A DNA stretch of 54,673 bases, taken from positions 1-54,673 of the IMG/VR virus record IMGVR_UViG_3300009026_000012; one strand, 5' to 3'. Position numbers and translations under genes: made by a program. Below are positions 25,940 through 35,953 of this stretch, piece after piece. The first letter of the stretch is position 1, and the number at the start of each line of letters is the position of its first letter. The stretch comes from a virus. The notes below the pieces were generated by a model. That model searched no databases. It was given only the letters and a program-made list of their open reading frames with translations, and was not told the DNA's origin.

Positions 25940-27990
25940 ACCTCCCACCCTACCAAGTACATATAGATAACCGCGTCGGGGCGTGCGGCACTCCACCGCA
26001 TCCTGAACCTCCCCGTCCCGTCCGCGTGTAGGGGGATGGTTACTTGGTCCACCCCGCTAAACGTGTGGGTTAAGCCCACCGTGTCCGGCCGGCCATCATA
26101 CAAGTATGACACTATATCCGAAGTCGCCGGGCCCGACGATCCGGGGGCCGCGTATACGTACAGCGAAGCCGTCGGGTCTCCGGGCTGCAGTGTTAGCGCG
26201 TATTGAATCCGCACTTTTATAGCCGTAACCCCTACAGGGATGTTGTCCATAGCGGTCCATATCACGTCCGAAGGGGACCCGGTACGGCCTACGCTTCGGT
26301 TCGCGTTGAATGTTAACTCAGAGTGTACGAATAGTGCCGGGTTCGGCGCCCCCACCGAGGTTGGGAAGTATCCAACGTTCCCCCCGCTCCCCGCCGGGAA
26401 CGTGTGAAACCCTTTAGAGCCTCCCGCGTCTGTGCCGTAGTATTTGTTCCCCCCGGGGGAGGTAACATCCCCGGCGAGCTGGAGTGTACGGCTAGCCGCG
26501 ATGCTACCACCGCCGGTTAACGATCCCGTGGTCGATATCGACACCGCGCTATGGTCCACGTTTCTAGCATGTGCCGTGTCTAGCGCGAGGTTGCCGCTCG
26601 TCGATACGTTTCCGGATATTCCAGTTATCCCGGCCACGTTGGTGACTGTCCCCGCGTTGCTCGTGGCTCCGTCCGCTACGTTTAGCAGCGTGCGCACCTC
26701 CGCAGCCGTTAGAGCTGCCGCAGGCCCAACCCCGGCGGAGACCCTCCCTAATAGAACGCCCGCCGCGAAGTCTTGCATTTTTGCCAATGTGACGGCCTTA
26801 GCGGCGATGGTGAGCGCGCTCGCCCCGGTAACGTCTCCGGTGTGGGTTGCGTTGGTCTCTTTCAAGGTGTTAGCCGCGACGGCGGTGTCCGCCGATATAG
26901 CGGCGCCTAGCCCGCCTATGTCCGCCGCTACAAGTGTTACGGCGCCCGTTTTACCTGCAACGCTTGCCACTGGGGCGGAGGTTAAGTACCGCCCGTCTAG
27001 GCTCTCCACCACATCCGGGCCACCGGATTGCGAAAGCGTTAGGTCCCCCGTTCCCGTGTCGAATAGGGCAGAGCTAACCACAGACCCCGCGCCTATGCCC
27101 GCAAGGTCGGAGGTTGTTAGGGCGCGCTCAAAGGCGGACCCTCTCCAGATCTCTACGCCGTCGCCCGGGGTAGTGCTCGTAACCAGAGTTGCCACCCCGG
27201 CGTGGTGTATCTTCGTTTGCCCGTCTATCACAGATAGCGCGGGCTTTACCGCCCCGGCGGCGTCTTTATACTCGAACAGGAAACCGCCACCCCTCGCCAT
27301 ATTTTGCACTAAGTACCGCAGGGGGTTGCTGGCATCCGAGAAACCCATCACAGCGGCCACGTCTCCGGTAGCGTTTAGCAGTCTTTGTACGGTCGACTGC
27401 CCGGCCGTTACGCCGTCGGCGGGGTCGTTGGCACTGCTTCCCAGTATATCCACGCCCTCCGGCCCGGTGCGCAGTACCGTGCGGTCCGTTGCTGGGCTGC
27501 GTAGTTCGGCCTCCCCGTTAGAGTCCGCCGTAGCCCAAAGGCGTAGCGCTCCGGCGTCGTTACGTACGCCGAGCTGCATAAGCCCGCCCGCTTGGTATGA
27601 CTGAATTTTGAAAATTTTCTCGACGGACGGGTCGAACCCGATATCCGCTACGGTTTGGCCCACGCCGTTGGCTAGCCGAATAAGCGCGTCTTGTGAGATC
27701 ACCGGGTCGGGGTCCGCAGGGTCACTCACCCCCGTGCCACGGACGAGCGCGCCCGTACTCGTGGCCGACACTTTTAGCCCGTTTTCGTACAAGCCCTGCG
27801 ACGCCTCTACAATCGCCGCCTGCAGCGCCGTAGCGCCCATCCCGGAGGAGCCGGGGTCGAAGGGGAGGGCGTCTGTAATATCCTGCGCAACCGCTGGGCC
27901 TCCTAATAGGACGTAAAAAAGGTCGTTAAGATCTTGCATAGTCTCGGCGGTTATGACCGTGACCTCGGACGTGTAGGTGGTGTTAGACAT
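25936..27990 (-). CDS. Tail fibre protein (684 aa)
   Basis: Starts MSNTTYTSEVTVITAETMQD. The N-terminal 200 residues contain strand-turn repeats and phrases typical of fibres (LRLWATADSNGEAELRSP); the middle has SVAGKTGAVTLVAADIGGLG, the common phage fibre motif (GKxGxVxLxxxDIxG), and many Thr/Ala/Gly-rich segments. The C-terminal part (SVGAPNPALFVHSELTFNAN onward) is a beta-rich receptor-binding-type domain. It lies after the smaller fibre gene and converges on the polymerase gene with overlapping stop codons. No chaperone gene follows. Confidence 0.85.
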   Translation of the reverse strand: MSNTTYTSEVTVITAETMQDLNDLFYVLLGGPAVAQDITDALPFDPGSSGMGATALQAAIVEASQGLYENGLKVSATSTGALVRGTGVSDPADPDPVISQDALIRLANGVGQTVADIGFDPSVEKIFKIQSYQAGGLMQLGVRNDAGALRLWATADSNGEAELRSPATDRTVLRTGPEGVDILGSSANDPADGVTAGQSTVQRLLNATGDVAAVMGFSDASNPLRYLVQNMARGGGFLFEYKDAAGAVKPALSVIDGQTKIHHAGVATLVTSTTPGDGVEIWRGSAFERALTTSDLAGIGAGSVVSSALFDTGTGDLTLSQSGGPDVVESLDGRYLTSAPVASVAGKTGAVTLVAADIGGLGAAISADTAVAANTLKETNATHTGDVTGASALTIAAKAVTLAKMQDFAAGVLLGRVSAGVGPAAALTAAEVRTLLNVADGATSNAGTVTNVAGITGISGNVSTSGNLALDTAHARNVDHSAVSISTTGSLTGGGSIAASRTLQLAGDVTSPGGNKYYGTDAGGSKGFHTFPAGSGGNVGYFPTSVGAPNPALFVHSELTFNANRSVGRTGSPSDVIWTAMDNIPVGVTAIKVRIQYALTLQPGDPTASLYVYAAPGSSGPATSDIVSYLYDGRPDTVGLTHTFSGVDQVTIPLHADGTGRFRMRWSAARPDAVIYMYLVGWEV

Positions 27991-27993
27991 GGT

Positions 27994-28905
27994 CTAGTAT
28001 CCTATCGCTAGATAAGCTATGCCGCTAGCGAGCACGGAGACCCCGTACCCATCAACACTAGCGGAGAAATTGGCGGCCGTTAGCCCGGTAAGGAAAGGGA
28101 CCCCCCGGCCGCCAACGCCCTGTAAAAATACTTGAAACGCCCCCACAGGAAACCCGCCGGAGTGGAACGTGTGGGATATGCTCGCCGTAGACCCGCCCGT
28201 AATAGTAGGCGCGCCCGTACGGCCCCATAGAGCCCTAAGACCGCCGGGCAAGACCATATACCCGTTAGAAAGTTGTTGCCCTGTAAAAGCGTTGTACAGC
28301 GCATCCGGTGTGACCGCGCGGTCGGTTATGCCTAGCCCGTTACGGTCCACGACGTGGGACCCGTCGGCGTACTTGGTTAAGCCTACCGCCCCGGTGGTGG
28401 GTGTTAGTGTATTTAGTTTAGCTTGCAGCCCCGCCGGTGTGACTGCCAGCGTAGTGCTAATCCCGTCCACGGAGTTGTTATTCGTGGCCGTCTGTATTAG
28501 GCCCTTACGGGTTGTTGATGATGTTAGGGCCGCCAACCCTAGGGGCGTGATAACCCGGTCGTTAATCGCTGGGTTCACAGCCTCCGCCGCTGTGGCTAGC
28601 TCCGATCTACCGGCCACGAGGGTGGTAGCTATGGGGACCGCCGCGTCGGCTTGAATGATCGCTTTTAAGGCGTCCTTTATTTGAGACACGCCAACGGTCT
28701 CCGGGCTATTGCTCGGCACTATGCCAGCCTCGACCATCAACGACTGAAAAAAGCCGTTAATGTCGTTTAAAAAAGCGCGCTCTATTGGGGTGCCGTCTAC
28801 CGCCACCCCGGACGAGTCGTTCCTAAAAGCGCCGTACGTATAGTCGGGGCCCGGCGCTTCCACGTTAGGGGTATAGGTTAGGTCTAAGTTGATCATACTA
28901 GGCAA
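27994..28905 (-). CDS. Tail fibre protein with gp53-like C-terminal domain (303 aa)
   Basis: Starts MPSMINLDLTYTPNVEAPGP, with an N-terminal attachment domain (GVAVDGTPIERAFLNDINGF), helical repeats with SSTTRKGLIQTATNN and TPAGLQAKLNTLTP as in P2/Mu-type fibres, and a C-terminal domain ending GIAYLAIGY, typical of gp53-like receptor-binding tips. It overlaps the gp48-like gene by eight bases and should form a second fibre or the proximal part of the tail fibre. Confidence 0.85.
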   Translation of the reverse strand: MPSMINLDLTYTPNVEAPGPDYTYGAFRNDSSGVAVDGTPIERAFLNDINGFFQSLMVEAGIVPSNSPETVGVSQIKDALKAIIQADAAVPIATTLVAGRSELATAAEAVNPAINDRVITPLGLAALTSSTTRKGLIQTATNNNSVDGISTTLAVTPAGLQAKLNTLTPTTGAVGLTKYADGSHVVDRNGLGITDRAVTPDALYNAFTGQQLSNGYMVLPGGLRALWGRTGAPTITGGSTASISHTFHSGGFPVGAFQVFLQGVGGRGVPFLTGLTAANFSASVDGYGVSVLASGIAYLAIGY

Positions 28906-29596
28906 ACTCCACTATAGCCCCTATCCACAAGTGGGTGGGGCAGATTTTAAGGCATAGGGCTATAAATTCATCTTTACGAGCCGGGGGCACTGTAGCGGGA
29001 TTCGGAAAAGTTTGCCCCCCCACGTACATGAAAAAAGGCCAAGTATCTGGGTCCGTTGGTATCGCCGGGAACAAGTCCCCCGGGTTCCCTGTTACGTTGG
29101 TGAGTGCGAAACCTATAAGGCCTTGGAAGTTTCCGCTACGAGCCTCTACACTCCCGGAGCGTATTATCCCGCTACGAGCTTCGAAAAAAGCCGTTACGCT
29201 CCCGCCCCGTAGCACAGCGTTAGGGTTACGCACGGTGTTGCTGTTAGCAGCATCAAAGGACTCGTGTACGTATACGTCAAACCCTGCGCCTCTGAGCACG
29301 TTCTGGATATACCATGGGGATTGCCCCCCCGTCGCTTTCCATGCGGCGTCTAGTCTGTCCCGTCGCTTCTGCTCCACTGTTACGCTGGGGGGTAGGGCGA
29401 ACTGGTCCTCCCAAAGGTCTAGCTTTCGGGTGTACTGCGGGAACATGTCCCCGTAAATGTCGTCGAAATTGGCGCGCATGGTGTCCGCGAATCTCGCTAA
29501 GCCTACGAAAAAACTCCGGAGAGGCTTCTCGATAGTTATCTTAAAAGCACGGCCACGGGGGAGTAGGTGCTTAAATATCCGGAGAAAGAGCTCCAT
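28898..29596 (-). CDS. Mu gp48-like baseplate/tail protein (DUF2313)
   Basis: A 232-aa protein starting MELFLRIFKHLLPRGRAFKI. LPRGRAF near the N-terminus, the helix with DPRT-like contacts (FDDIYGDMFPQYTRKLDLWE) and RLDAAWKATGGQSPWYIQNV match the DUF2313 / Mu gp48 / YmfQ family, which links the baseplate wedge with tail fibres. It lies between baseplate J and the fibre, as in Mu. Confidence 0.87.
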   Translation of the reverse strand: MELFLRIFKHLLPRGRAFKITIEKPLRSFFVGLARFADTMRANFDDIYGDMFPQYTRKLDLWEDQFALPPSVTVEQKRRDRLDAAWKATGGQSPWYIQNVLRGAGFDVYVHESFDAANSNTVRNPNAVLRGGSVTAFFEARSGIIRSGSVEARSGNFQGLIGFALTNVTGNPGDLFPAIPTDPDTWPFFMYVGGQTFPNPATVPPARKDEFIALCLKICPTHLWIGAIVEFA

Positions 29597-30810
29597 TAGG
29601 AGAACACCACGCCGGTGCCCACAAGCTTGGCTTTTGTCCCCGCCGCTAACGTGTGACTCTCCAAAGGAGTGCCTACGCCGTTAACCGAAAAAGTGGCGGT
29701 GGTAAAACTCCCGCCGGCCGCCGTGACGATATCCTCTATAAGCCCGATAAGCGCGGACCGCGTTATCCGCTCCCGGCGTCGTCCCACAGTTAGCCCGGCG
29801 ATATAGGGCTCGGCGCTTAGGAAAAACTCCCGTACTGCGGTGTTTATGTCTGTTTGTGTCTGTCCTAGGTTGGCAACGCCCGCTAACCCTGTCACGGATA
29901 CGTCAAAAGTAACCCGCGATATCGCTAGCGGCTCCACTAGAGCGCTGATCTGTCGGCGCGTAGCGAGCCCAGACTGGTCTAGGTTTATCGATTCGCCTAC
30001 GGCCGTGAGCTGCGCCGTGGTCGGTATCCCGTCCGGATCTCCGGAGCTCGCCACGGTGGCCTCGCAGTACACGTTAACTTTTCCGGGGATCACCGGGTCC
30101 GTGTACGGGTAGGCGTTGATTATGCCGGGGACCTCTTCGGCCCATTGCTCATAGTCTGCAGTGGCTCCGCCCTGCGGCCTTTTCTGGAATCTGTCGAGAA
30201 CGCGCTGTCTGTAAATGTCCTCTTTCTCGCCGTCGGCGCCTGTGACGAGCACAGCCGTGACGGTGGCGTCCCCTGATATCTCTCCTATGGGCTTAACAAA
30301 CGATAGCACGTCCCCTGCTTCTAGGTTCCCTTGGGAGCCCGCGCCCTGCGTGCCGCTGGAGTCCGATACCGCGCGAATGTCAACGGCTACGGAGGCCGCA
30401 TTCAATAGCACCACCCCCAAGGTCACGTACGTAACCCCGGTCGAAGCGCTAACGAGTTGACTCCCGGAGGCTAGATAGCCGGTTTGCTGTGTAACTGGAA
30501 CGGCCACGGTAAGCTCTGCCTGTGTCGCCGCTCCCGGGGTGCCGACCCCAACCAGCACGCCGAGCTCTATCAGTGGGGTGATAACTCGCCCGTTGATCGT
30601 CGTAGGTTTGAAGCTCGCCGTCCGTACAAATTGCTGCAGCGCGTTGTACCCCCCGTAGTTAAAGAGGAGCTTAGCAATAGCGCCCACGGCTTTAGATATA
30701 ACGGACGTGAAGGCCTTCGGAAGTAGTGGGACGGACTCGTTGAGCTCCGCCTGTAGCATATTCGATACTATCGAGGTGAGCTCTGCGGTCGTGGGGTTTT
30801 GTTGGCTCAT
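29596..30810 (-). CDS. Baseplate J-like protein (Mu gp47)
   Basis: 404 aa from ATG 30810 (MSQQNPTTAELTSIVSNMLQ); the start overlaps the stop of the gp46-like gene as ATGA. It shows the baseplate_J pattern: ATQAELTVAVPVTQQTGYLA, then SGDATVTAVLVTGADGEKED with YRQRVLDRFQKRPQGGATAD, then AYPYTDPVIPGKVNVY. It forms the wedge of the contractile baseplate. Confidence 0.92.
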   Translation of the reverse strand: MSQQNPTTAELTSIVSNMLQAELNESVPLLPKAFTSVISKAVGAIAKLLFNYGGYNALQQFVRTASFKPTTINGRVITPLIELGVLVGVGTPGAATQAELTVAVPVTQQTGYLASGSQLVSASTGVTYVTLGVVLLNAASVAVDIRAVSDSSGTQGAGSQGNLEAGDVLSFVKPIGEISGDATVTAVLVTGADGEKEDIYRQRVLDRFQKRPQGGATADYEQWAEEVPGIINAYPYTDPVIPGKVNVYCEATVASSGDPDGIPTTAQLTAVGESINLDQSGLATRRQISALVEPLAISRVTFDVSVTGLAGVANLGQTQTDINTAVREFFLSAEPYIAGLTVGRRRERITRSALIGLIEDIVTAAGGSFTTATFSVNGVGTPLESHTLAAGTKAKLVGTGVVFS

Positions 30811-31247
30811 TCTACGGCTTTCCAATTCTCTATGTATGAAAAACGGGACTCTATCCCGTTGGCGGATACGTCTACCAAAAACTCCAACGCTCGCGCGTCC
30901 ACGGGGACCACTTCGACCGCTATAGTATCAGCGATTCCCAGCTCTTTAAACACCCGCAAATCGCGGGTAGCGGCGTCCGCTAACAGCCGCAGGGAGTTTG
31001 CGACTTTGGGGAGCCCTCCCATTAGGTATTGGGTCTCGCTTCGTAGCTTTTCGTGCTCGGTCGTGGCGAGCTTATTCCCCCACCATTCCTTGGACCTGTC
31101 GCCCCGCCCGCTGTCGTCTTCATTCCCACCAAATAAGCAGAGATAGGCTAGCGTTTCTAGCCCGAAAGTCATTTCTACGCTACCGCCACGGAGGGATAGG
31201 TCGCCCCCGTCGTCGGTATGCACCATTAAAACGTCACCACCCACCAT
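30807..31247 (-). CDS. Mu gp46-like baseplate protein
   Basis: A 146-aa protein. MVHTDDGGDLSLRGGSVEMT and FGLETLAYLCLFGGNEDDSG, followed by WWGNKL, match the GP46 family (gpW/gp25-like lysozyme-fold baseplate proteins). It lies between the spike and baseplate J as in Mu. GGAG stands eight bases before the start. Confidence 0.9.
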   Translation of the reverse strand: MVGGDVLMVHTDDGGDLSLRGGSVEMTFGLETLAYLCLFGGNEDDSGRGDRSKEWWGNKLATTEHEKLRSETQYLMGGLPKVANSLRLLADAATRDLRVFKELGIADTIAVEVVPVDARALEFLVDVSANGIESRFSYIENWKAVE

Positions 31248-31258
31248 ACAAAAAACTC

Positions 31259-31876
31259 CTAGTTATTGCCCGCCGTAGGCCCGGGAGCGCTTGACCCGCC
31301 CGTGATATTGTGGTCGTGGCCGTCGATCTCTTTCCCGTTCAATATTAAACTGTTAGGAAAAACCGCCGCACCTGTGGGGGATATCGTAACCCCGTTAGCC
31401 TCGAAAGTCCCGCCCGCCTGCAGCTCAAAACTACCGCTTGCGTTGGTTGCTTTGAAGCTCCCGTCCGCTTTGTGCTCTGCCACCCCCCCGGCGTTCGTGC
31501 TGCTAGACCGTCCGTCCGGGTCTAACGTAATGTTCCCGGAGCTATTGAACAGGGAGATAGTGCCGTCGTCTTTAAGGTGGGCCTCGGCCACGGTGGTGCC
31601 TTCTGAGTCCCTCGAATACACCCGAGCTTCCCCCGGTTTTGTTAGGTCCACATTCTTAGGGTCGATGAACCCGAAGCACTCCAGCCGCCCGGAGGTGTCT
31701 GTCCGAGCCATGAGCGCGAAGTCCCCGGGCAAGGGGTTGCCGTCGTACCCCGGGGGAAGCCACACGCTACGGGGGCGGCGGTTGTCTCCGTTCCCTAGGT
31801 CTACCTTAATCTCCGTAAGTAGGACGTCGCCGTCCGCGACGCGCGATACGCTTAGCACTTTTCCAACTATAACCAT
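31259..31876 (-). CDS. Baseplate assembly/spike protein (Mu gp45, P2 gpV type)
   Basis: A 205-aa protein: an OB-like N-terminal domain (VIVGKVLSVSRVADGDVLLT), LPPGYDGNPLPGDFALMA, then a triple-helix-type beta spike (GTISLFNSSGNITLDPDG and similar repeats). It ends in GKEIDGHDHNITGG, the HxH apex that binds iron in P2-type spikes. It is the membrane-piercing tip of the tail. Confidence 0.92.
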   Translation of the reverse strand: MVIVGKVLSVSRVADGDVLLTEIKVDLGNGDNRRPRSVWLPPGYDGNPLPGDFALMARTDTSGRLECFGFIDPKNVDLTKPGEARVYSRDSEGTTVAEAHLKDDGTISLFNSSGNITLDPDGRSSSTNAGGVAEHKADGSFKATNASGSFELQAGGTFEANGVTISPTGAAVFPNSLILNGKEIDGHDHNITGGSSAPGPTAGNN

Positions 31877-33117
31877 GGTAACGTCTTCGGCATTTTGCCG
31901 CTAAGGGACTCGGGGAGTACGAGCTCTAGCTCGGCCTCTTCGGTGTCTTTTGTTTGGTTTAATGCGACGCTTCGGACTAAGAGCTCAGTCTCTTTGTAGA
32001 CCATGGCCTCCGGCGCTAGCAAGGTCACTGTCGTATTAGGAGACCACAGCGCACCCTTTGGGTCTAGCCACCCGGGGACGCTCACGCTATAAGTCACCAC
32101 GTTAGCGAACATACGCCCGGCCATAGCCTCTACGGCTGTTTTCAGATCTCCGCCGGAAGTATCGCCGGCCTGAAAAACAAACGGCCTATGTACCCCTCTT
32201 AAAAAAGGGTTGTTTACTGTGTAGCTCCCTGCTTCAAAGTCTGTGCTGTGGCTTTGTAGTCCGGTCACGTCGCTGTAGAATTCCTGCTCCTTAAAAGTGG
32301 GGGAGACCCTCTCCACGCTGGGGGTGCCGTCTACTAACCTCGCCACGGGGTTGCCGGGCGCCACCGGGGTGAACACCTTACAATCCCCCGCCGGGGTGTT
32401 GGTTAGCATTATGTTGCGCTGTTTGGCTAGGCGTATTAGAAAAGGGAGTACCTTGTCCTTAGCTTCTAACGCCACCCTCTTAAACTTAGGGCCGCCGCTG
32501 CCTGACACCTCTAAACCGAACCCGTAGGGCTCTATAAGCGCCCGAGCTATGTCCGCAAAGCTCTGCCCGTCGTAGTCCAACGGAAACGAAGAGCTAGAGG
32601 CGGTGCAATCGTTTAGCACGGCGGGGGTGGAGTAAGCCGTCACAACCACGGTAGAGCTCTCTGGGGTCGTCAAGGGGGAAGCCCCCACGATATTGCCGCG
32701 AAAGCGCTCCCGCCCTCCTATGAAAAGGGTCACAGGGGTGTAGCACATCGGGTAAACTTTTTTCCTGAATAGGCTATTGTTGGAGTCAAAGGTCGCCGTA
32801 AATTCTAGGGTGCTGAACACGTCGACACTGTCCTCCACAAGTACGGAGGTCCAGAAACGAAAGACCTCTCCGTCTATCGAGAGCGAGGCCTCGGTAGGGG
32901 AGGCGGACTCCACTGTGGTGGCGGGGGCCCGCGTTGTTCTCGGCGGGATTGTAAGCACTACGCCGGGGAGTATCTGCAGAGGGTCGCCGCTGGGGCCCCC
33001 CAACAAGACGGAAGGGTTAGCCTGTCTTAGCACGCCTTGTCGACTCTCTACGCCGTAGACTTTTCTGCTAACCTTTTCGAACGTGTCGCCGGGGACCGTG
33101 GTATAGGTTCTGCTCAT
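31867..33117 (-). CDS. Baseplate hub protein with N-terminal LysM-like domain (Mu gp44 / P2 gpD type)
   Basis: A 416-aa protein. Residues 1-60 (TYTTVPGDTFEKVSRKVYGV, with LQILPGVVLTIPP) form a LysM-like domain. The rest matches the tail hub family (gp27-like): VEDSVDVFSTLEFTATFD, AFADIARALIEPYGFGLEV-like helix and a C-terminal barrel. The LysM part may touch the tube or peptidoglycan. It overlaps both neighbours. Confidence 0.88.
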   Translation of the reverse strand: MSRTYTTVPGDTFEKVSRKVYGVESRQGVLRQANPSVLLGGPSGDPLQILPGVVLTIPPRTTRAPATTVESASPTEASLSIDGEVFRFWTSVLVEDSVDVFSTLEFTATFDSNNSLFRKKVYPMCYTPVTLFIGGRERFRGNIVGASPLTTPESSTVVVTAYSTPAVLNDCTASSSSFPLDYDGQSFADIARALIEPYGFGLEVSGSGGPKFKRVALEAKDKVLPFLIRLAKQRNIMLTNTPAGDCKVFTPVAPGNPVARLVDGTPSVERVSPTFKEQEFYSDVTGLQSHSTDFEAGSYTVNNPFLRGVHRPFVFQAGDTSGGDLKTAVEAMAGRMFANVVTYSVSVPGWLDPKGALWSPNTTVTLLAPEAMVYKETELLVRSVALNQTKDTEEAELELVLPESLSGKMPKTLPWL

Positions 33118-34358
33118 ACGTAGTACACTATTCTTTTACCTGCAGGGAGCTCCAATATCTCCGCCCCGGACAGGTCGTTCGTGTCCATTAAGAAGAGGAG
33201 GCTGTCGTCCACGTCTCCGTAGAGCTCCGCCGCTAGGTCCAACGCGGTGCGGGGGGACACTAGCGTTATGTTTCGCTCTTGGGCTAGGTTAAACGAGATC
33301 TTGACCAGCTGCCCGGCACTGCGCGAGACCGTTTTCAGTAGGGGCGTGTGGGCCTCCCCCGTGTCTATGAGGCCTAGCGCCGCGTGGTTGTCGTCTCTCC
33401 ATGAGGAGACGGAATCGAACAGCTCTAGCACCCCGTTTGCAGCTGCTAGCGCCTCGGGCTTACTTTTAAAAGACCCATTTACCGAAGAAAGCGCCGCCGC
33501 CGAAGTAGCGCCGGAAGCGAAAAGGCTCGCCGCCCTGAAATCGTTCGCCGTGGTGTTCCCATTCCCTTTAGTACGGACCGCCCCGTCTCCGTAGTAGATG
33601 GATTCGGCCAAGTTTTGGTAGGCGTTAAGCTGCGCTTTAATGTCCGCCGCTGCCAGTGCGGGGGCCTGTATCAATTGCAAAGTCTGAAAACCCAACGTAA
33701 GCGGGTCGTCTATAAGCACGTCTATGCCGTTATATATCGAGTCTCTTATCTCGTTAAAGTCCCGCGCTACCTCGTCTCGGCCGTCTGCTAAAGGCTGGAG
33801 CACGGCCACGGTGTTATTAAGCAAGGCCTTGTATGATTCAAGAAAAGCGAAGCGCTCGCTAGGGGCCTCTATAATCACCCTCTCGTCTAGCTCTTCGGAG
33901 GCGGCGGCGTTAAAGGTCTCCACGTCGTTGCGGACTACCTGCCCCCCGTCGGGTTCGACCAGCGGGAACAGGGACTCTATGGTCTCCATGAAACCTATTT
34001 GTAGGGTTACTTGGTTGGCCCCCTCTACCATTGGGTCGGTACGTGTAACCGTACCCAGCGGGGTGGCTTTTAGAATCCCGTGCCTAGGGTGCTCCAGCGT
34101 TCCGAAATCCTGCACTGCGAGACTCGCTTCGAAGGCGTCCGCCTCTAGGTCGCAATCATCGCCGGAGAAAAAAACTAGCATAGGAATAATCCTAGGACCT
34201 AGCCCTCTTTTCTGGACGTACGCGCCGTCTACGTTGGGGAACTCGAAAGCCGTCCCCCGGTGTTCTGTGCTAGAGGTTAGCTCTTTAAAAGGCAAAACGG
34301 TCCGCAGGCCGTTGGGGTCCGTATATGCCGCCTCCCTTATTCGATCACTCCACGCCAT
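33114..34358 (-). CDS. DNA circularisation/tail protein (Mu gpN-like)
   Basis: A 414-aa protein starting MAWSDRIREAAYTDPNGLRT. The N-terminal EHRGTAFEFPNVDGAYVQKR and RHGILKATPLG are the DNA_circ_N signature of Mu gpN. In the Mu-type baseplate it joins tube, hub and tape measure. It ends RIVYYV and overlaps the hub gene start. Confidence 0.9.
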   Translation of the reverse strand: MAWSDRIREAAYTDPNGLRTVLPFKELTSSTEHRGTAFEFPNVDGAYVQKRGLGPRIIPMLVFFSGDDCDLEADAFEASLAVQDFGTLEHPRHGILKATPLGTVTRTDPMVEGANQVTLQIGFMETIESLFPLVEPDGGQVVRNDVETFNAAASEELDERVIIEAPSERFAFLESYKALLNNTVAVLQPLADGRDEVARDFNEIRDSIYNGIDVLIDDPLTLGFQTLQLIQAPALAAADIKAQLNAYQNLAESIYYGDGAVRTKGNGNTTANDFRAASLFASGATSAAALSSVNGSFKSKPEALAAANGVLELFDSVSSWRDDNHAALGLIDTGEAHTPLLKTVSRSAGQLVKISFNLAQERNITLVSPRTALDLAAELYGDVDDSLLFLMDTNDLSGAEILELPAGKRIVYYV

Positions 34359-35953
34359 TACATTGCCCCCGAAGGTTGTAGCGTTATTCTGCTACGCCCG
34401 CCTGCAGAGCCTCTGCGGCGTTTTAATTCCACGTTATCCGTGGCGCCAGAGATTACGAGCTCCGAAGTCTCTCGGCTCTCGGATATGCTGCGGGCGACGG
34501 CTTGCTCCGGAGATACCACCCCGCTGGCTTCGGATCGCTGAGACCTCCGCCGCGTCGTGTTGTCCTCCATGGGGGTGCCGCCGCCGGCCACGTAGTCGAT
34601 AGCTTTACGCACCCAATCAGGTATGAGCCCTTGGACTACGCGGGCGAGCGCTTTCGCGCCGGTCGTTATTTTGTCCCACATCTTCACAAAGAATGAGGAT
34701 ATAGGCTCCCAGTGCTTGCGCACCATGTTAGCCGCGCCTATGAGCATTCCTATAGGCCCCATCAAAAATAGCACATTACTGAGCCCGGAGTCCGCGAAGG
34801 ACATAAATGCCGCTTTTGCTTTGTCCCACCATATAATCACGGCCCCCACGGCGACGCCGAGAGCAACAAAGCCGAGAACCATAAGCCCTAGGGGGTTCAT
34901 CGCCATAACGATGTTTACCGCCGTCATTACGATTATAAACGCCTTGAGGACCGCCATAAGGCCCACAAACCACGCGATAGCCTTAGCGATGGTGGCGCCG
35001 TGTTCCTTAATGAATCTTATCGATGTTTTTAGCCCTTCGACGAAGCCGTCCACCCACTGAGTGACTAGGGCCTCGTTTGCGGAGAGCCACGCGGAGGCCG
35101 TATCCGTGGCCGTTATCATATACTCCACCAACTGCTTAACGTGCGGGGCTAGCTTCTTACCGATACCGTCGGAAACGCCTAGGATCTTATCCGTTAGCGT
35201 GTTCCATCGCCCGGTCAACGTAAGCGAGGCTTTTGTCATAGTGTCGTGGAAAGTGGCCCCCTCTTTGGTGAGCTCTTTCATAGCGGCTAGCACCATTTTG
35301 AACGACACCTCCCCACGCGAGGCCATTTCGAAAACCTCCGCTTGGGTGGTTTTGCTCATCTTAGCAATTACCGAAACCAAGGGGACGCCCGCCGTAGTAA
35401 ATTGGCGTAAGTCTTTAGACATGGCTTTCCCGTTCGCGGATATCTCGGCGAAGTTTATCGATAGGTTGCGGAAGCTCTCGGCATCGCCTGATGTAAGATC
35501 CCCTAGTAGCCGCATTGTGGGGATTACGCTGTCTTTAGTAGCGGCCCCCATGGCGAGGAGGATCTTAGCGGACGCGGCCACGTGTCTAAATGCAAAGGGG
35601 GTACTTTCCGCCTCCCTTTTCAGTTTCTCTACCATTTCGGCGGCGCCTTCCGCGCTGCCCATCAAAGGCTCGAACCCGGTGCGGGCGTTTTCAAACATGC
35701 TAAAAGCTTTTACCACCCCCACTACGGCACCCGTGAGCAAACCTAAGCCCCCTATGGCGAGGCGTTTTAAGTTTTGGCCGGTTAGGCCTATGGTGCGGGC
35801 GAACTTATTAAACCGCCTATTAAGGCGGTCTATGTGTCGAGAGGATACGCGGGAGAACTTGTTCATTCTCGCTTGCATACGCGAAAGCGGTCGGGAGATC
35901 TTATCGACCCCGATCACATCGGCGAATAGGGAGAACCTTCTGCTATTCATCAC
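34358..35953 (-). CDS. Tail tape measure protein (531 aa)
   Basis: Starts MMNSRRFSLFADVIGVDKIS. A helical N-terminal half with RMQARMNKFSRVSSRHIDRL and ARTGFEPLMGSAEGAAEMVE, the phage tail-length tape-measure pattern. Hydrophobic segments at about 305-375 (IAWFVGLMAVLKAFIIVMTA and LMVLGFVALGVAVGAVIIWW) may insert in the membrane at injection. The C-terminus is basic and flexible. At 531 residues it is short, which implies a short tail. It follows the frameshifted chaperone genes. Confidence 0.92.
   Translation of the reverse strand: MMNSRRFSLFADVIGVDKISRPLSRMQARMNKFSRVSSRHIDRLNRRFNKFARTIGLTGQNLKRLAIGGLGLLTGAVVGVVKAFSMFENARTGFEPLMGSAEGAAEMVEKLKREAESTPFAFRHVAASAKILLAMGAATKDSVIPTMRLLGDLTSGDAESFRNLSINFAEISANGKAMSKDLRQFTTAGVPLVSVIAKMSKTTQAEVFEMASRGEVSFKMVLAAMKELTKEGATFHDTMTKASLTLTGRWNTLTDKILGVSDGIGKKLAPHVKQLVEYMITATDTASAWLSANEALVTQWVDGFVEGLKTSIRFIKEHGATIAKAIAWFVGLMAVLKAFIIVMTAVNIVMAMNPLGLMVLGFVALGVAVGAVIIWWDKAKAAFMSFADSGLSNVLFLMGPIGMLIGAANMVRKHWEPISSFFVKMWDKITTGAKALARVVQGLIPDWVRKAIDYVAGGGTPMEDNTTRRRSQRSEASGVVSPEQAVARSISESRETSELVISGATDNVELKRRRGSAGGRSRITLQPSGAM

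Noticed and set aside
26444-27604. 386-codon plus-strand open frame
   Set aside because: Lies entirely antisense to the tail fibre gene, which has clear fibre motifs; long antisense frames are common opposite GC-rich Thr/Ala/Gly coding sequence.
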